Shown: piece by piece, positions 19,809 through 29,365 of the stretch
How positions within the stretch are numbered: the first letter of the stretch is position 1
Layout: each line of letters begins with the position of its first letter
NCBI GenBank assembly: GCA_965224745.1
Contig: CBDCZY010000002.1
Location: forward strand, 930,001-994,000
Length of the DNA: 64,000 nucleotides
Direction: 5' to 3'
Origin: CBDCZY01 sp965224745
GTDB lineage: Bacteria > Pseudomonadota > Gammaproteobacteria > Methylococcales > Methylomonadaceae
The notes under the pieces: model-generated
What the model was told of the DNA's origin: nothing
Databases searched by the model: none
The model's input: the letters and a program-made list of their open reading frames with translations, nothing else
Program-made: the position numbers and the translations under genes

Positions 19809-20076
19809 TTATTTGCTGTTGTGGATTATTCCAATAACAACGTATTTATCAAGCTTACTTACTGCAGTATACAATCGTGAATCAGTAACTTCATCGATTT
19901 GAGCAGAGATCTCTAAGTCATCATGTTTTTGATAACTCTCAATAGCCTTTCTAATTGCATTGTCAAAATCAGTAAGATTTACTTTTTCACGTGTAAGTAA
20001 TTTAGAAAAGTAATCGTCACTAAAATACCTCAGATGAGCAGAGAGAATTAATTGCTTTTTTTATCTCGAGCTTCAT
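19809..20076 (-). pseudogene. Frameshifted second copy of the TcA N-terminal domain
   Basis: An ATG at 20076 with AGAGGA upstream reads MKLEIKKAINS and stops soon. One frame change at a run of seven A followed by G gives QLILSAHLRYFSDDYFSKLL, EKVNLTDFDNAIRKAIESYQ, DDLEISAQIDEVTDSRLY and AVSKLDKYVVIGII, ending at a TAA (19809-19811). This aligns along its length with TcA residues about 8-85 (QLVLSGYWLSDQDDF, ELNLTDFDKKTIEAVNAFQK, KIDRFAVIGIV). One A fewer in the run restores the frame, so it is either a recent pseudogene or a sequencing slip. It could be a remnant of a lost TcA gene, or a stand-alone copy of the domain. Confidence 0.7.
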
Positions 20077-20139
20077 AACTATATCCTCTTATTTATAATT
20101 CTAACCGGAGTATCCACGCGAAATTTACTAACAACTCCA

Positions 20140-23100
20140 TCACGGGGATGGCGATCTCCATGCCTCCCAAAATGTATGACCCCATCTCCAGTCTTGATAT
20201 TCTATAAATTGACGATATTGAACAGGTGTTGGATTTGTGTTTAAAAAGTTTTTTATCTCGAGATCTAGCTCTGAATGTATGTTTGTCCATCTGACAGGAG
20301 TGAAAGTAGGTGTGCCCGGGCTCACAACTCTTAAAGTTCCAGGTTGACGATGACCTCTGACCCCTCTCAAATGAAGTGGATTATGAATGTCTCCAACATC
20401 CAATCGTATTGGACTATCGTCTGGTAGACTTTGAGGATATGTATGATGTACATCCCAAGGCTCTGGCGATTCTCGCCCTGGCAATCGACCACCCACAAGG
20501 TCTGGATCATCACCAGCCGCCGCTTGATATCTACCCCTGTATCCACCGTGTACATTTGGATCATCTGGATGCGATGATAATGGTTCTAACCAAGATCCAT
20601 CTCTTTCATTAAATACAGGATCATTTGCGGATGCGGCTCCTCCTGATCTATGAACAGGGTTATTATCAGATATTTCTGGATCTGTCGAACTATTTTGCTC
20701 AAATGTGCCATCACTATTTCCACCACGTTCACGACCAAATCTTTCAACCAGCCTATTTCCAAACCGCCTGGCCATCCGTACGGCACCAATAGTTACTGCT
20801 AATGCCATAGCAGCACTCACCATTAAAACTGTTGCATCATTTTTTGTGAGTTCACCAGACTGTAGTCTTTCAAACGTTTCCATTGCAATATCAGCGGCTT
20901 GTCCAAGTTGGCCAATGAATGATTCCAAATTCATTGCAATGTCTATTAAAGAAGCGCCTAAAACAACCAATGCAATCGCTGGAATAAAATATGAGGCTAC
21001 ACGCATAGCCAGATCATCGATTGCTTGTTGACCTAATATTGTAGCTGCACCTATTGCTGCTTCACCCCAATCCTCCAAAGATTCTGAGTCAAAACTTTCT
21101 TCATTAGCATTTCTAGAATCTTGGTTTTCTGGTGCCCAGGTGATTTGTGGCAGACTAGTGTCAAAAGGATCAAATGACATTCGATCTGTCGGAACCAATG
21201 AAATATTTTCTGTTTCAGACTGCGATTCAGAGTTATTATTATGGTTGCCTCTACCAGTATCACTAGATGAAGGTAAATCAGGATTGCCAGATTCGTTTTC
21301 TGTTACTTGCGATCGGTCTCCAGAAGGATTATCACTGTCAGCGTCCGGTAGACCGTCATCTTGGTCTGTAGAGCCATCAGCGCTCCCTCCAGGTGTCCAG
21401 CGCAGTCGCCCAACAGGCGCCGTACCTGTTGCCCTTGTGTTTGTTTGAGGAGCGTTTTGCATATCAATTCCACCATGAGCACTCGAAAAGTCGAATCGAT
21501 CATTAGATGCAATTGCAGTTGGAGCATTTGTATCACTAATCAAACCAGCATGTGCGGCAGTGAAAGGTCTAACCCCTTCAAATGCATAATGTGCCTGAGA
21601 ATCCTTAGTTGAATCTTCCCAACGAATATTTTCAACTTCTACATAGCCACCCCCGCCATCTGATGAAGGTGAAAGTAACCATTGTTCTAGCTCTTGGTCC
21701 ATTCCTGACCTGCTAAACCGATCAGGCAATGGAATGATACGCGAAGATTGCAACCCATCCACATCCACAAACCTAAGCGGATTATTCCCAACAAACTGAT
21801 ACAAATTCAGCCCATCCTCCGGCCCTATCGGATCCGGACTCAACCAGTTTCCAATCCAGGCTGCATAATAACGATATCCAAAATAATACAGCCCCGTCAC
21901 ATCGTCGCGCTCCTTGCCGGTATAACGATAATCCTTCAAACGTACTTCCCGCTCATTGCCTGCAAAAAACGCAGTACCCCCAAATGGAAAATACTCTTCA
22001 TAGCTAATCACATTGCCAGCTTGATCCACTTCAAGCGACGTTGAACCGAGATGGTTAGAAAGCTGGTAATGACTTTTTTTATTACTCACATCATCCGTTT
22101 CGAGGCGACGTGTATCCGTTGCCCACTGATGCAGCAAAGCAATATTTTGTTCACCATCAGAAATATGCGAAGTGGTTCTTTCCAAAATAGTCGCATCGTT
22201 CACTTTGATATGTTTGATCTCACAACCGTCCAGGTAGATTTTCTCTGTGATTTCCATCTCACCGCTGGCAAGCTGTTGTTCGGCAACCTTACGAACGCGC
22301 TGGCCATCGCCGCCATAAACGTAATATTCGGCATCATTGTCCAGACCTCGATCCGATCGATCGATAACAACCGCTTGAGATAGATTATTACGGTAGTTCC
22401 AAGCGAAACTACTTAGATGGGGCAGATACAAGCAATTGCCGTTGGTATCAAAACGGGATTCCGGATCGGGAAGTTCAATATTGTTCAAGTCCTTTAACGG
22501 CAAGGAGCGGTTGGAGGTTGGCGAAGTCCAGACCTCGGTGCGATAGCTTTGCGATGCGCCAGCGTGGCTAATAAATTGAAGATTTCCACTCAGATCATAA
22601 TCATAACTGCGCGTATAGCGCTCAACCCGGCTACCATCGTTTAAACTGAGGTTACGTGTGCCTTTGACTGTCCCTGCGGATCTGGGGTCGTAGTCGTGTT
22701 GCAGCAAAGCCTGATGCACGCGACCGCTGGCCTGAGTGAGCTGGTAGAACGCATCGTAGCTAAACTCGCTCTGAGAAAGATCGGCGGGCAGGTTTCGAAT
22801 AACATCTGATCTTGCTTGTTGCACCCGATCAATAGTGTGGGTAATGTTACCGACCGGATCATAGGTGTATTGGATATTCTGATAGACCTTCTCAGCGCCT
22901 ACGCCCGGAAGGCGCGCCTGCAACTGATTTAGGCGATTTGTTTTTGAATCGTAAATATAAGATTGCTTAACACCGTTACCCAGTATGCTGTGTGTTTTTT
23001 GTCCTTTTTCGTTGTATTCCACTTCGCTGAGGAATATCTGATCCGTTATTTCACCATCGTCCGTACTCAGGTGGACTTCCTGAATACCATCTCCTCGCGC

Positions 23101-26100
23101 ATAGTGAAAGTTTCGCTGGGTATCATCCGGTAGATGCTGCTGCTTGATGCGCTCCAGTGCATCGTATTGAAGCTGGGTGGTATAAACTGGATCATCTAAT
23201 AAAACTCTATCTGGATCAGACCAATCTGGTTCTTGTTTATAGTCTCTGCTTAATTGCCGGTCAGATTCGAGTAACAGGCCGGAAACACCATAGCGCCGCG
23301 CGCGTAAAACGCCCGCCTGATCATGGTGGGAAATCAGTTGTCCACGGGCGTTCCGGTTCTTCGCCTCTGCGGGATCAATCGATTCTCCATAAACCAAGCG
23401 TTCAGTCATCTTGTTCAATCCCAGCGCACCATCTACCTGCACTGTTTCAACCCGCCCTAGCGCGTCATAATTTAATTGTTGGTGAGTATCGCGGCTATCC
23501 CACAGATGAAGCGATCGATCTAAAGCGTCAGTAAACGTCCATTTATCACCTGCATCGATACTGTGTTCGAACAGCGGGCGACCCAGTATATCGTAGCGAT
23601 AGGTAAACGCCTGTAGACCGCGTGGATCCGTCACGGCAATGGGCTGGCCGGAGTAGTCGAGAGTGGATTCAGTTTTTCGAGTCTCGCCGGTACCTGTTTC
23701 TTCCAAAACCACTTCCTGCCCCAGCGGATCGAGGTGTATACGCGTGGGTGTGTCTGCATGTTCTATGGCTTTGTTCAGCGCAATTCTTTGTGGATGATCC
23801 GTCGCTGGAAACTCAGTTTCTATGCGCGAGACATAGGCACTGCCGATGACCGCATCGTTTTGATCGTATTGCTCAGTTTGCCAAGCAGTGTGCTCGGTTT
23901 TTGCCAATGTGCCATCTGAGAAATCTGTCTGAATCAACCTTTCTAATGGGTCGTAGCGAAAGTGTGTTACTTCTCCGTGAGTAGATAATTCAAAATCATG
24001 CGTTGGTGAAAAGAAGGGTTCGTACTGCCGTACCACCTGTTGTTTATTGTCGTATATGGTTTGGCCGGTAGCCCGCCACTGGGTTTTTACGCGTGATCTG
24101 CTTTGTAAGCTACGCCCAAAACCATCGAGATAATCGACCGCTATTTCGAGTTTTTCTTCAGTTAGGGTTGAAGCTGAAATACCGCCGCCTTCGCCGTCGT
24201 GAACATATTCACTGCGGATAAGTGAGACGCTTCGAAGTGGTGTTCTGCTGTTTAACCAGCTCTCCAGGTCATACTGAAAATACTGACTGGCACCTTGAAG
24301 AAAACGGATGGGTACTGCCAGGATATCATCGAACAATTCCCTGCTTTGTTGAGAGTAGTCGCTGAGAAAATCATTTCCATAGCGTTCTACGCTTGATGAT
24401 GTGCTGAGCACACTACCTTGCTGGGTGGAAACAACAACGACACCCAAGGGGTCGTACTGAACTTCAGACACATTATCATTGATATCGGTAATGCGATTGG
24501 GTGCAATTTGATGATAATCGATGCTGCCTCGAACCTGATTACCGAGCGCGTCTTCTAATGCTGCCAGTGTTAGAAAGTAAGGTTCGTCGTAGGTGTAGCT
24601 AATTCGGCTGCTATCCAGGTTCTCTTCATGTTCGATCATCGAGAATTGTCTGGCCGAAAGATAATGCAGCGTTGGGCTGGGCTGCCACCAATAATTATCT
24701 TTGAATTTATAATGCCCCTGATCGCGCAGGATGGTTGCATCGAGCCGCGAACCAAAAGTGTCGTTGATTAGATCATTCGTATATACGCTGGATTCGCTAT
24801 GATGCAACAGAGGCAGTAAGCCAATTTCTGACCAGGGTAAAACTTCGCTTCTGTCATCGTTCCAATAAAATAAACGCGTCCATTGTATCAGCCGGGCTTG
24901 TTCGTCGGTGGTAAATGCTTGATGAAAATCCAGTGGTCGATCCAGCGCCTCGTTAAGACTGGTTTTTAGCGCGTCATATCCGAATGCGCTATCGACTGAT
25001 GGCGTGAGTCCTTGCACTTCAAAAGCGCGTGATTGTGTGGGTATGCCAAGGAAGTATCGATCTCGTTCATCAATATTCACAAAGCTTGAAATAGCGGCTG
25101 TGAGGGAGGTTTGTTGTTGTGCTTCAATATCGGTGGTAGCGACTGAACGACGTGCATAGGCAACCGCGCAGGTATCCGTGATATTGCCGTAGTGATCGAT
25201 GCTCAGCGTGAATTCCCCAGAAATCCTGGGATCATCTGGATTCTGTTCATACAAATAGCTTTGCGTTTCGCGGGCGTGGGTAAAAAAACACGTGTGCTCT
25301 TCGCCATATTTTGGTTGTAGCTGCTTAACGGCATAAGACGTTTGGGTAACTTGATAGGGATGTGTTGCTCTTTTTCCGCTACGCGATACGCCATAGAGTT
25401 CCGTGCGAACAGGCTGACCCGCCAGGGCGTTGAATGCATGGTTAAATTCATCTGGATGAATCTCACTGCGGTTCTCAATGATCTGAGTTGGCAGCCTGGC
25501 AGCAAGTGCATCTTCCTGATAATACGCCTGGCTACGGCGCGATTCCCATCCATCCATGCCGTTGTGAGTCCAGGTACGAACACATACTGGGTCAGCATAA
25601 TCTTCGGCGGGCATGTCGGCACTGCTTTGATAATTAGCGGTATCATACTGATCGACCAATCCAAACCCTCTGAACTCGCGTGCTTCACTATCGTAAAAGC
25701 CATCGTGATATTCATAGCGGCTTTGCGCTCTGGTGTTGCCTATGTGGTCGATAATTTCCAGTTGATCGACGACGATGACATGCTGTGGCAGTTTACTGAT
25801 CCATTCATTGCCGCTTTTTTTATCTCTCAGGTAATGGCTGGCAGAATTCGAATATGTGAGCGTTATCTCTTTCCCCATCGAATTCTCTACCGTGTTAAGT
25901 AATCTGGGTTTAACGCCATTGGTTAGTTGCAGATATTGCAGAGGCTCTTCAGTGCGACCGGGCAAGGTTGTTGACCATACCAGGCAAGGCGTACTATTTC
26001 CCAAAAAATCCAGCACTGTTGCCGAGGAAATATTGTCGATATAGGGCAGTCCTGAGATTGTGCCGCCATCAATAAAGCGATTTCCATTGGCATTGATCCA

Positions 26101-27999
26101 GTATTTAATTTCTCCCCGGCCTATGTATAAAATATCTGATGTTCCACTGCCATCCAGGTCGACTAGTCGGATACGGCTGGCGTCGAACTCCATGTTGATA
26201 TCAATATTTGGCGCATTTTCCATCACCACGCCTACACCAAATTTGCCGTTGCCTAGTTGTGGCCAGTATTCAACCCGGCCATTGATGATGCGGACCTGAT
26301 CGGGCAGTCCATCACCCGTCATATCTGCAAAGAAATAATCCAGATTGAGATTTGAGCCAATGGTGGGTGCCTGGCTGACACCATTTGTTCGTGGTTTAGC
26401 GAATTCTACTGGAGAATCAAAGCCTTCTTTTCCTTTTGATTTATACCAAGTGATTCGATCTTCTTTGACACTGACGATGTCTGCCCGACCATCGCCGTTC
26501 AGATCGAGAAGCTGAGTTTGACCGATAGATGGGTTAATTTGAGGCGCTGCAGCGAATGTCTGAAAGCCTTGCCAGCCTCCGCCATCACGTTCATATTCAT
26601 AAAAACCTGCTTCCCGACCTTGCAAGATTACAAGATTTGGATTGCCATTACCGTCGAAATCGCTGATCGAATAATCACCCAATCTTGCCGAAGGTCTGTT
26701 CAGCACTTTTTGTTGTGTGCCAAGTACGCCACTACCAAGATTAGATTTGTAATACCAGGCTTGGTTATTTTCAAACAGGATTCCGGGCAACCCTTCGCCG
26801 TAAAGATCAATCCATCGATAATTCAAACCACCAATGCCGTAAGGAGCATTTTCATTAGTTTGGTGTGGCGCAGGAATAAAAGATCGCCCCAATTCAGGCT
26901 TGGAGTAGTTAAAAATCAGGGGAGGTAAGGATTTTTTACGATAGATATCGGTACCGGCTTCCCGCCGATAACCGTCATAATGGATGCTCTTTAGTATCGT
27001 AGCTACCGGGTTTTCTTCATGTTCAAGCGACAACGATCCCGCCAACGTGTGGCCGGTACCCAGCTCATCGAAACGATGAAACATGAGAACTCTGCGGCAA
27101 AGACGGTATGTGCGAACTTCAAAGCCTGTCCGGTATGATGAAAAAGAATCTTGGCGACTTGGCCAGGATCGCGTGCTTTCGTAAGTCGGATAAACGCCAC
27201 CCTCGTGTTCACCATAGTCCAGCACCACCTCGAATAACCATTGATTGTCCGGCGAAATGGATTGATCTGGAGCTAAGGGGAGAGTGTTTCCATATTGAAT
27301 TTTTTTAAGGTGTCGCTGTGCAAATTCTGGCGAATTCAGGATTCTATTTCTTTCGTAAGTGCTACCAATATTGATGTTTTCTGCGTTCTCGATGAGATAT
27401 TCATAGTGAATAGCATTACCGTATTGATCATACTGGTCTTGCAACAACCACTGATAAATGCGCTCTGGGAATGTCGGATCTGAGATTTTTGTAGTGTTGC
27501 TGAAATCGAACCCAAAAATGGAAAGTGTATTTTGTCTATCTCTTGAACGCCAATGAATGTGCTGCGTTGCCTTGTTTACCCACTTTTCGAATCGAACAAA
27601 CTGTTGTTCAAACTTGTTCCTGTAATAATGTATCCAGTAATCTCCTCCATCCAGTACACGCGGTTGCCAGCCATCAGGCGTTTCTTCAAGCCAAGGGACT
27701 AATTCTGCACCACCCACTGCATATTTATCTGTGCCATCATACTTAGGCAATCCATCTTTCAGGCTAATAGCTATTGATGGCACACCAGAAAGCGCCCAAC
27801 CAATCCCAAATGTCGAATTTGAGCTAGAAGAGCTATAGGTTAGTGATAAGTTTGGATTGAATTCAGAGCGGGATGAAGTCAGCGGAATGCCAACGGTAAT
27901 CTGTGCAGCGCCCGATGTGGGATCGACATTGACCTCATGAGGGGTGGAGAGATCCTCCAGACCTTTAGATGCGAACGATATATCAGTTGAGGCTGGCAT
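20140..27999 (-). CDS. Tc toxin TcB-TcC fusion with HNH-like C-terminal effector
   Basis: This 2619-residue fusion forms the cocoon that holds and delivers the toxic C-terminus. It has an SpvB domain (about 1-330, with VNVDPTSGAAQITVGIPL), FG-GAP/VCBS propeller repeats (about 400-640: DLNGDGRADIV, DMTGDGLPDQV), TcdB middle domains, then YD/RHS repeats from about 1340 ending in the RHS core (GLYYFGYRYYAAWIGNWLSP, NLYQFVGNNPLRFVDVDGL) near residue 2082, where self-cleavage is expected. The last 537 residues are the variable effector: a Ser/Asp/Asn-rich linker, two hydrophobic segments (IPAIALVVLGASLIDIAMNL; LMVSAAMALAVTIGAVRMA), and a tail with WDVHHTYPQSL and HNPLHLRGVRGH that looks like an HNH/endonuclease VII-type metal site. 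Nuclease activity is inference. Start by family N-terminus; RBS weak. Confidence 0.88.
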   Translation of the reverse strand: MPASTDISFASKGLEDLSTPHEVNVDPTSGAAQITVGIPLTSSRSEFNPNLSLTYSSSSSNSTFGIGWALSGVPSIAISLKDGLPKYDGTDKYAVGGAELVPWLEETPDGWQPRVLDGGDYWIHYYRNKFEQQFVRFEKWVNKATQHIHWRSRDRQNTLSIFGFDFSNTTKISDPTFPERIYQWLLQDQYDQYGNAIHYEYLIENAENINIGSTYERNRILNSPEFAQRHLKKIQYGNTLPLAPDQSISPDNQWLFEVVLDYGEHEGGVYPTYESTRSWPSRQDSFSSYRTGFEVRTYRLCRRVLMFHRFDELGTGHTLAGSLSLEHEENPVATILKSIHYDGYRREAGTDIYRKKSLPPLIFNYSKPELGRSFIPAPHQTNENAPYGIGGLNYRWIDLYGEGLPGILFENNQAWYYKSNLGSGVLGTQQKVLNRPSARLGDYSISDFDGNGNPNLVILQGREAGFYEYERDGGGWQGFQTFAAAPQINPSIGQTQLLDLNGDGRADIVSVKEDRITWYKSKGKEGFDSPVEFAKPRTNGVSQAPTIGSNLNLDYFFADMTGDGLPDQVRIINGRVEYWPQLGNGKFGVGVVMENAPNIDINMEFDASRIRLVDLDGSGTSDILYIGRGEIKYWINANGNRFIDGGTISGLPYIDNISSATVLDFLGNSTPCLVWSTTLPGRTEEPLQYLQLTNGVKPRLLNTVENSMGKEITLTYSNSASHYLRDKKSGNEWISKLPQHVIVVDQLEIIDHIGNTRAQSRYEYHDGFYDSEAREFRGFGLVDQYDTANYQSSADMPAEDYADPVCVRTWTHNGMDGWESRRSQAYYQEDALAARLPTQIIENRSEIHPDEFNHAFNALAGQPVRTELYGVSRSGKRATHPYQVTQTSYAVKQLQPKYGEEHTCFFTHARETQSYLYEQNPDDPRISGEFTLSIDHYGNITDTCAVAYARRSVATTDIEAQQQTSLTAAISSFVNIDERDRYFLGIPTQSRAFEVQGLTPSVDSAFGYDALKTSLNEALDRPLDFHQAFTTDEQARLIQWTRLFYWNDDRSEVLPWSEIGLLPLLHHSESSVYTNDLINDTFGSRLDATILRDQGHYKFKDNYWWQPSPTLHYLSARQFSMIEHEENLDSSRISYTYDEPYFLTLAALEDALGNQVRGSIDYHQIAPNRITDINDNVSEVQYDPLGVVVVSTQQGSVLSTSSSVERYGNDFLSDYSQQSRELFDDILAVPIRFLQGASQYFQYDLESWLNSRTPLRSVSLIRSEYVHDGEGGGISASTLTEEKLEIAVDYLDGFGRSLQSRSRVKTQWRATGQTIYDNKQQVVRQYEPFFSPTHDFELSTHGEVTHFRYDPLERLIQTDFSDGTLAKTEHTAWQTEQYDQNDAVIGSAYVSRIETEFPATDHPQRIALNKAIEHADTPTRIHLDPLGQEVVLEETGTGETRKTESTLDYSGQPIAVTDPRGLQAFTYRYDILGRPLFEHSIDAGDKWTFTDALDRSLHLWDSRDTHQQLNYDALGRVETVQVDGALGLNKMTERLVYGESIDPAEAKNRNARGQLISHHDQAGVLRARRYGVSGLLLESDRQLSRDYKQEPDWSDPDRVLLDDPVYTTQLQYDALERIKQQHLPDDTQRNFHYARGDGIQEVHLSTDDGEITDQIFLSEVEYNEKGQKTHSILGNGVKQSYIYDSKTNRLNQLQARLPGVGAEKVYQNIQYTYDPVGNITHTIDRVQQARSDVIRNLPADLSQSEFSYDAFYQLTQASGRVHQALLQHDYDPRSAGTVKGTRNLSLNDGSRVERYTRSYDYDLSGNLQFISHAGASQSYRTEVWTSPTSNRSLPLKDLNNIELPDPESRFDTNGNCLYLPHLSSFAWNYRNNLSQAVVIDRSDRGLDNDAEYYVYGGDGQRVRKVAEQQLASGEMEITEKIYLDGCEIKHIKVNDATILERTTSHISDGEQNIALLHQWATDTRRLETDDVSNKKSHYQLSNHLGSTSLEVDQAGNVISYEEYFPFGGTAFFAGNEREVRLKDYRYTGKERDDVTGLYYFGYRYYAAWIGNWLSPDPIGPEDGLNLYQFVGNNPLRFVDVDGLQSSRIIPLPDRFSRSGMDQELEQWLLSPSSDGGGGYVEVENIRWEDSTKDSQAHYAFEGVRPFTAAHAGLISDTNAPTAIASNDRFDFSSAHGGIDMQNAPQTNTRATGTAPVGRLRWTPGGSADGSTDQDDGLPDADSDNPSGDRSQVTENESGNPDLPSSSDTGRGNHNNNSESQSETENISLVPTDRMSFDPFDTSLPQITWAPENQDSRNANEESFDSESLEDWGEAAIGAATILGQQAIDDLAMRVASYFIPAIALVVLGASLIDIAMNLESFIGQLGQAADIAMETFERLQSGELTKNDATVLMVSAAMALAVTIGAVRMARRFGNRLVERFGRERGGNSDGTFEQNSSTDPEISDNNPVHRSGGAASANDPVFNERDGSWLEPLSSHPDDPNVHGGYRGRYQAAAGDDPDLVGGRLPGRESPEPWDVHHTYPQSLPDDSPIRLDVGDIHNPLHLRGVRGHRQPGTLRVVSPGTPTFTPVRWTNIHSELDLEIKNFLNTNPTPVQYRQFIEYQDWRWGHTFWEAWRSPSP

Positions 28000-28153
28000 T
28001 CGTCATTATCCAGTTTTGACAAGATAAAAACTAAACTGAAGATTCAAGCTGCTAAAGATAATATGCATTTTAAATACTTTTTCTTATTAAAATGACAAGG
28101 CTTTTACAGCTAGATTGTTAGCATAACCTTTTGATAACTGTCAATACTTTATT

Positions 28154-28163
28154 AACAAAAGCC
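28154..28163. repeat. Target site duplication, left copy
   Basis: AACAAAAGCC at 28154-28163 is repeated exactly at 29366-29375, directly flanking the two ends of the ISAs1 element. A 10-base duplication is within the range known for this family. Confidence 0.9.
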
Positions 28164-29365
28164 CAGGGCAATTGGACTTAAATAAGGTTAATAATATAAT
28201 TTAGATGAGGTATTAAGTCTATCATTTTGATTTAAATGATAGAAAAACCAACAGCTTCGATTTTACACCACTTTTTAAGCCTTGAAGATCCTCGAGTTAA
28301 TAGACAAAAGAAACACCAGCTTCAAGATATATTTTTCATTACGCTTTGTGCCGTTATCTGTGGAGCAGATAACTGGGTAGCCATTGAAGAATTTGCCGAA
28401 GCTAAAAAGGAATGGTTTGTTGAGCAGTTAGGATTAAAAAATGGAATCCCCTCTCACGATACTTTTGGAAATGTATTTGCTGCGATTGATACAGAAAAGT
28501 TTAGCCTTTGTTTTTCCAAATGGGTCACTGATTTAGCCAACCTTACTGAAGGCGAGGTAATCGCCATTGATGGAAAATGTTTAAGGCGTAGCATTGATAA
28601 AGCATCCAACAAAGCGGCTATCTATATGGTGAGTGCATGGGCGCAAAAAAATAGCTTAGTTTTAGGGCAAGTTAAAGTAGCCGATAAATCGAATGAAATA
28701 ACGGCCATTCCTACCCTGTTATCCCGTTTAGATATTGCAGGTACAGTGATTACAATGGATGCCATGAGGTGTCAGAAAAAGATAGCTGAACAAATTATTG
28801 AGAAAAATGCTGACTACATCCTAAGTTTAAAAGGGAATCATGGATTGCTGCATGATGATGTCAGCACTTATTTTGAGTCCACTTTATCGCCCAAAATAGC
28901 TAACATTTCATTTGATGGTGGACATGGGCGTATTGAAACTCGTTCTGTTCGTGTCACTGATGAAATTGATTGGTTAAAAGAGAATCATTCATGGGTAGGA
29001 TTGAAAAGTATTATTGCAGTGACCGCAACAAGAGAGATGAAAAATAAAGTGACTGAAGAAACTCGCTATTTTATTAGTAGTCTCAATGCGAATAACCCTA
29101 AGCAGTTAGAGCATGCTATTCGTGCTCACTGGGCAGTAGAAAACAATTTACACTGGGTGCTTGACATGGCCTTTGATGAAGATAGTAACCGAACACGCCA
29201 AGGCTATAGTGCCTCTAATCTCGCTGTTATTAGGCATATTGCTTTGAACCTGATAAAAAAAGAAAAAACTTCAAAAGTTGGCGTAAAAACAAAACGCTTA
29301 AAAGCGGGTTGGAGTAATGATTATTTACTCAAAATTCTTGGTGTCATTTAAGTGCGATTGCCCTG
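28164..29365 (+). mobile_element. ISAs1-family insertion sequence, complete
   Basis: The 1202-base element has 19-base terminal inverted repeats: CAGGGCAATTGGACTTAAA at the left end and, read inward from the right, CAGGGCAATCGCACTTAAA (17 of 19 match). Exact 10-base direct repeats flank it, and a single intact transposase gene fills it. Together these show a recent, intact insertion. It lies 164 bases upstream of the Tc toxin BC gene start and abuts an older transposase wreck on its right side. Confidence 0.93.
28236..29351 (+). CDS. ISAs1-family transposase
   Basis: A full-length 371-residue DDE transposase: the N-terminal SLEDPRVNRQKKHQLQDIFF block, CAVICGADNWVAIEEFA, the first acidic motif VIAIDGKCLRRS, ITMDAMRCQKKIAEQIIEK around the second, SLKGNHGLLHDDV, and the C-terminal HWAVENNLHWVLDMAFDEDSNR block with the catalytic Glu region. 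Nothing appears truncated. The gene is wholly inside the terminal repeats at 28164 and 29365. Confidence 0.93.
   Translation: MIEKPTASILHHFLSLEDPRVNRQKKHQLQDIFFITLCAVICGADNWVAIEEFAEAKKEWFVEQLGLKNGIPSHDTFGNVFAAIDTEKFSLCFSKWVTDLANLTEGEVIAIDGKCLRRSIDKASNKAAIYMVSAWAQKNSLVLGQVKVADKSNEITAIPTLLSRLDIAGTVITMDAMRCQKKIAEQIIEKNADYILSLKGNHGLLHDDVSTYFESTLSPKIANISFDGGHGRIETRSVRVTDEIDWLKENHSWVGLKSIIAVTATREMKNKVTEETRYFISSLNANNPKQLEHAIRAHWAVENNLHWVLDMAFDEDSNRTRQGYSASNLAVIRHIALNLIKKEKTSKVGVKTKRLKAGWSNDYLLKILGVI

Noticed and set aside
20074..20100. Programmed ribosomal frameshift at the A-run of the TcA-like fragment
   Set aside because: A -1 slip on the A-run leads to AGC AAT TAA, an immediate stop; the aligned frame is +1, which this run does not favour, so mutation or sequencing error is simpler.
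25203..25902. Long overlapping open frames (170 and 186 residues) inside the TcB-TcC gene
   Set aside because: Both are shadows of the 2619-residue gene, which has the RHS and SpvB motifs throughout.
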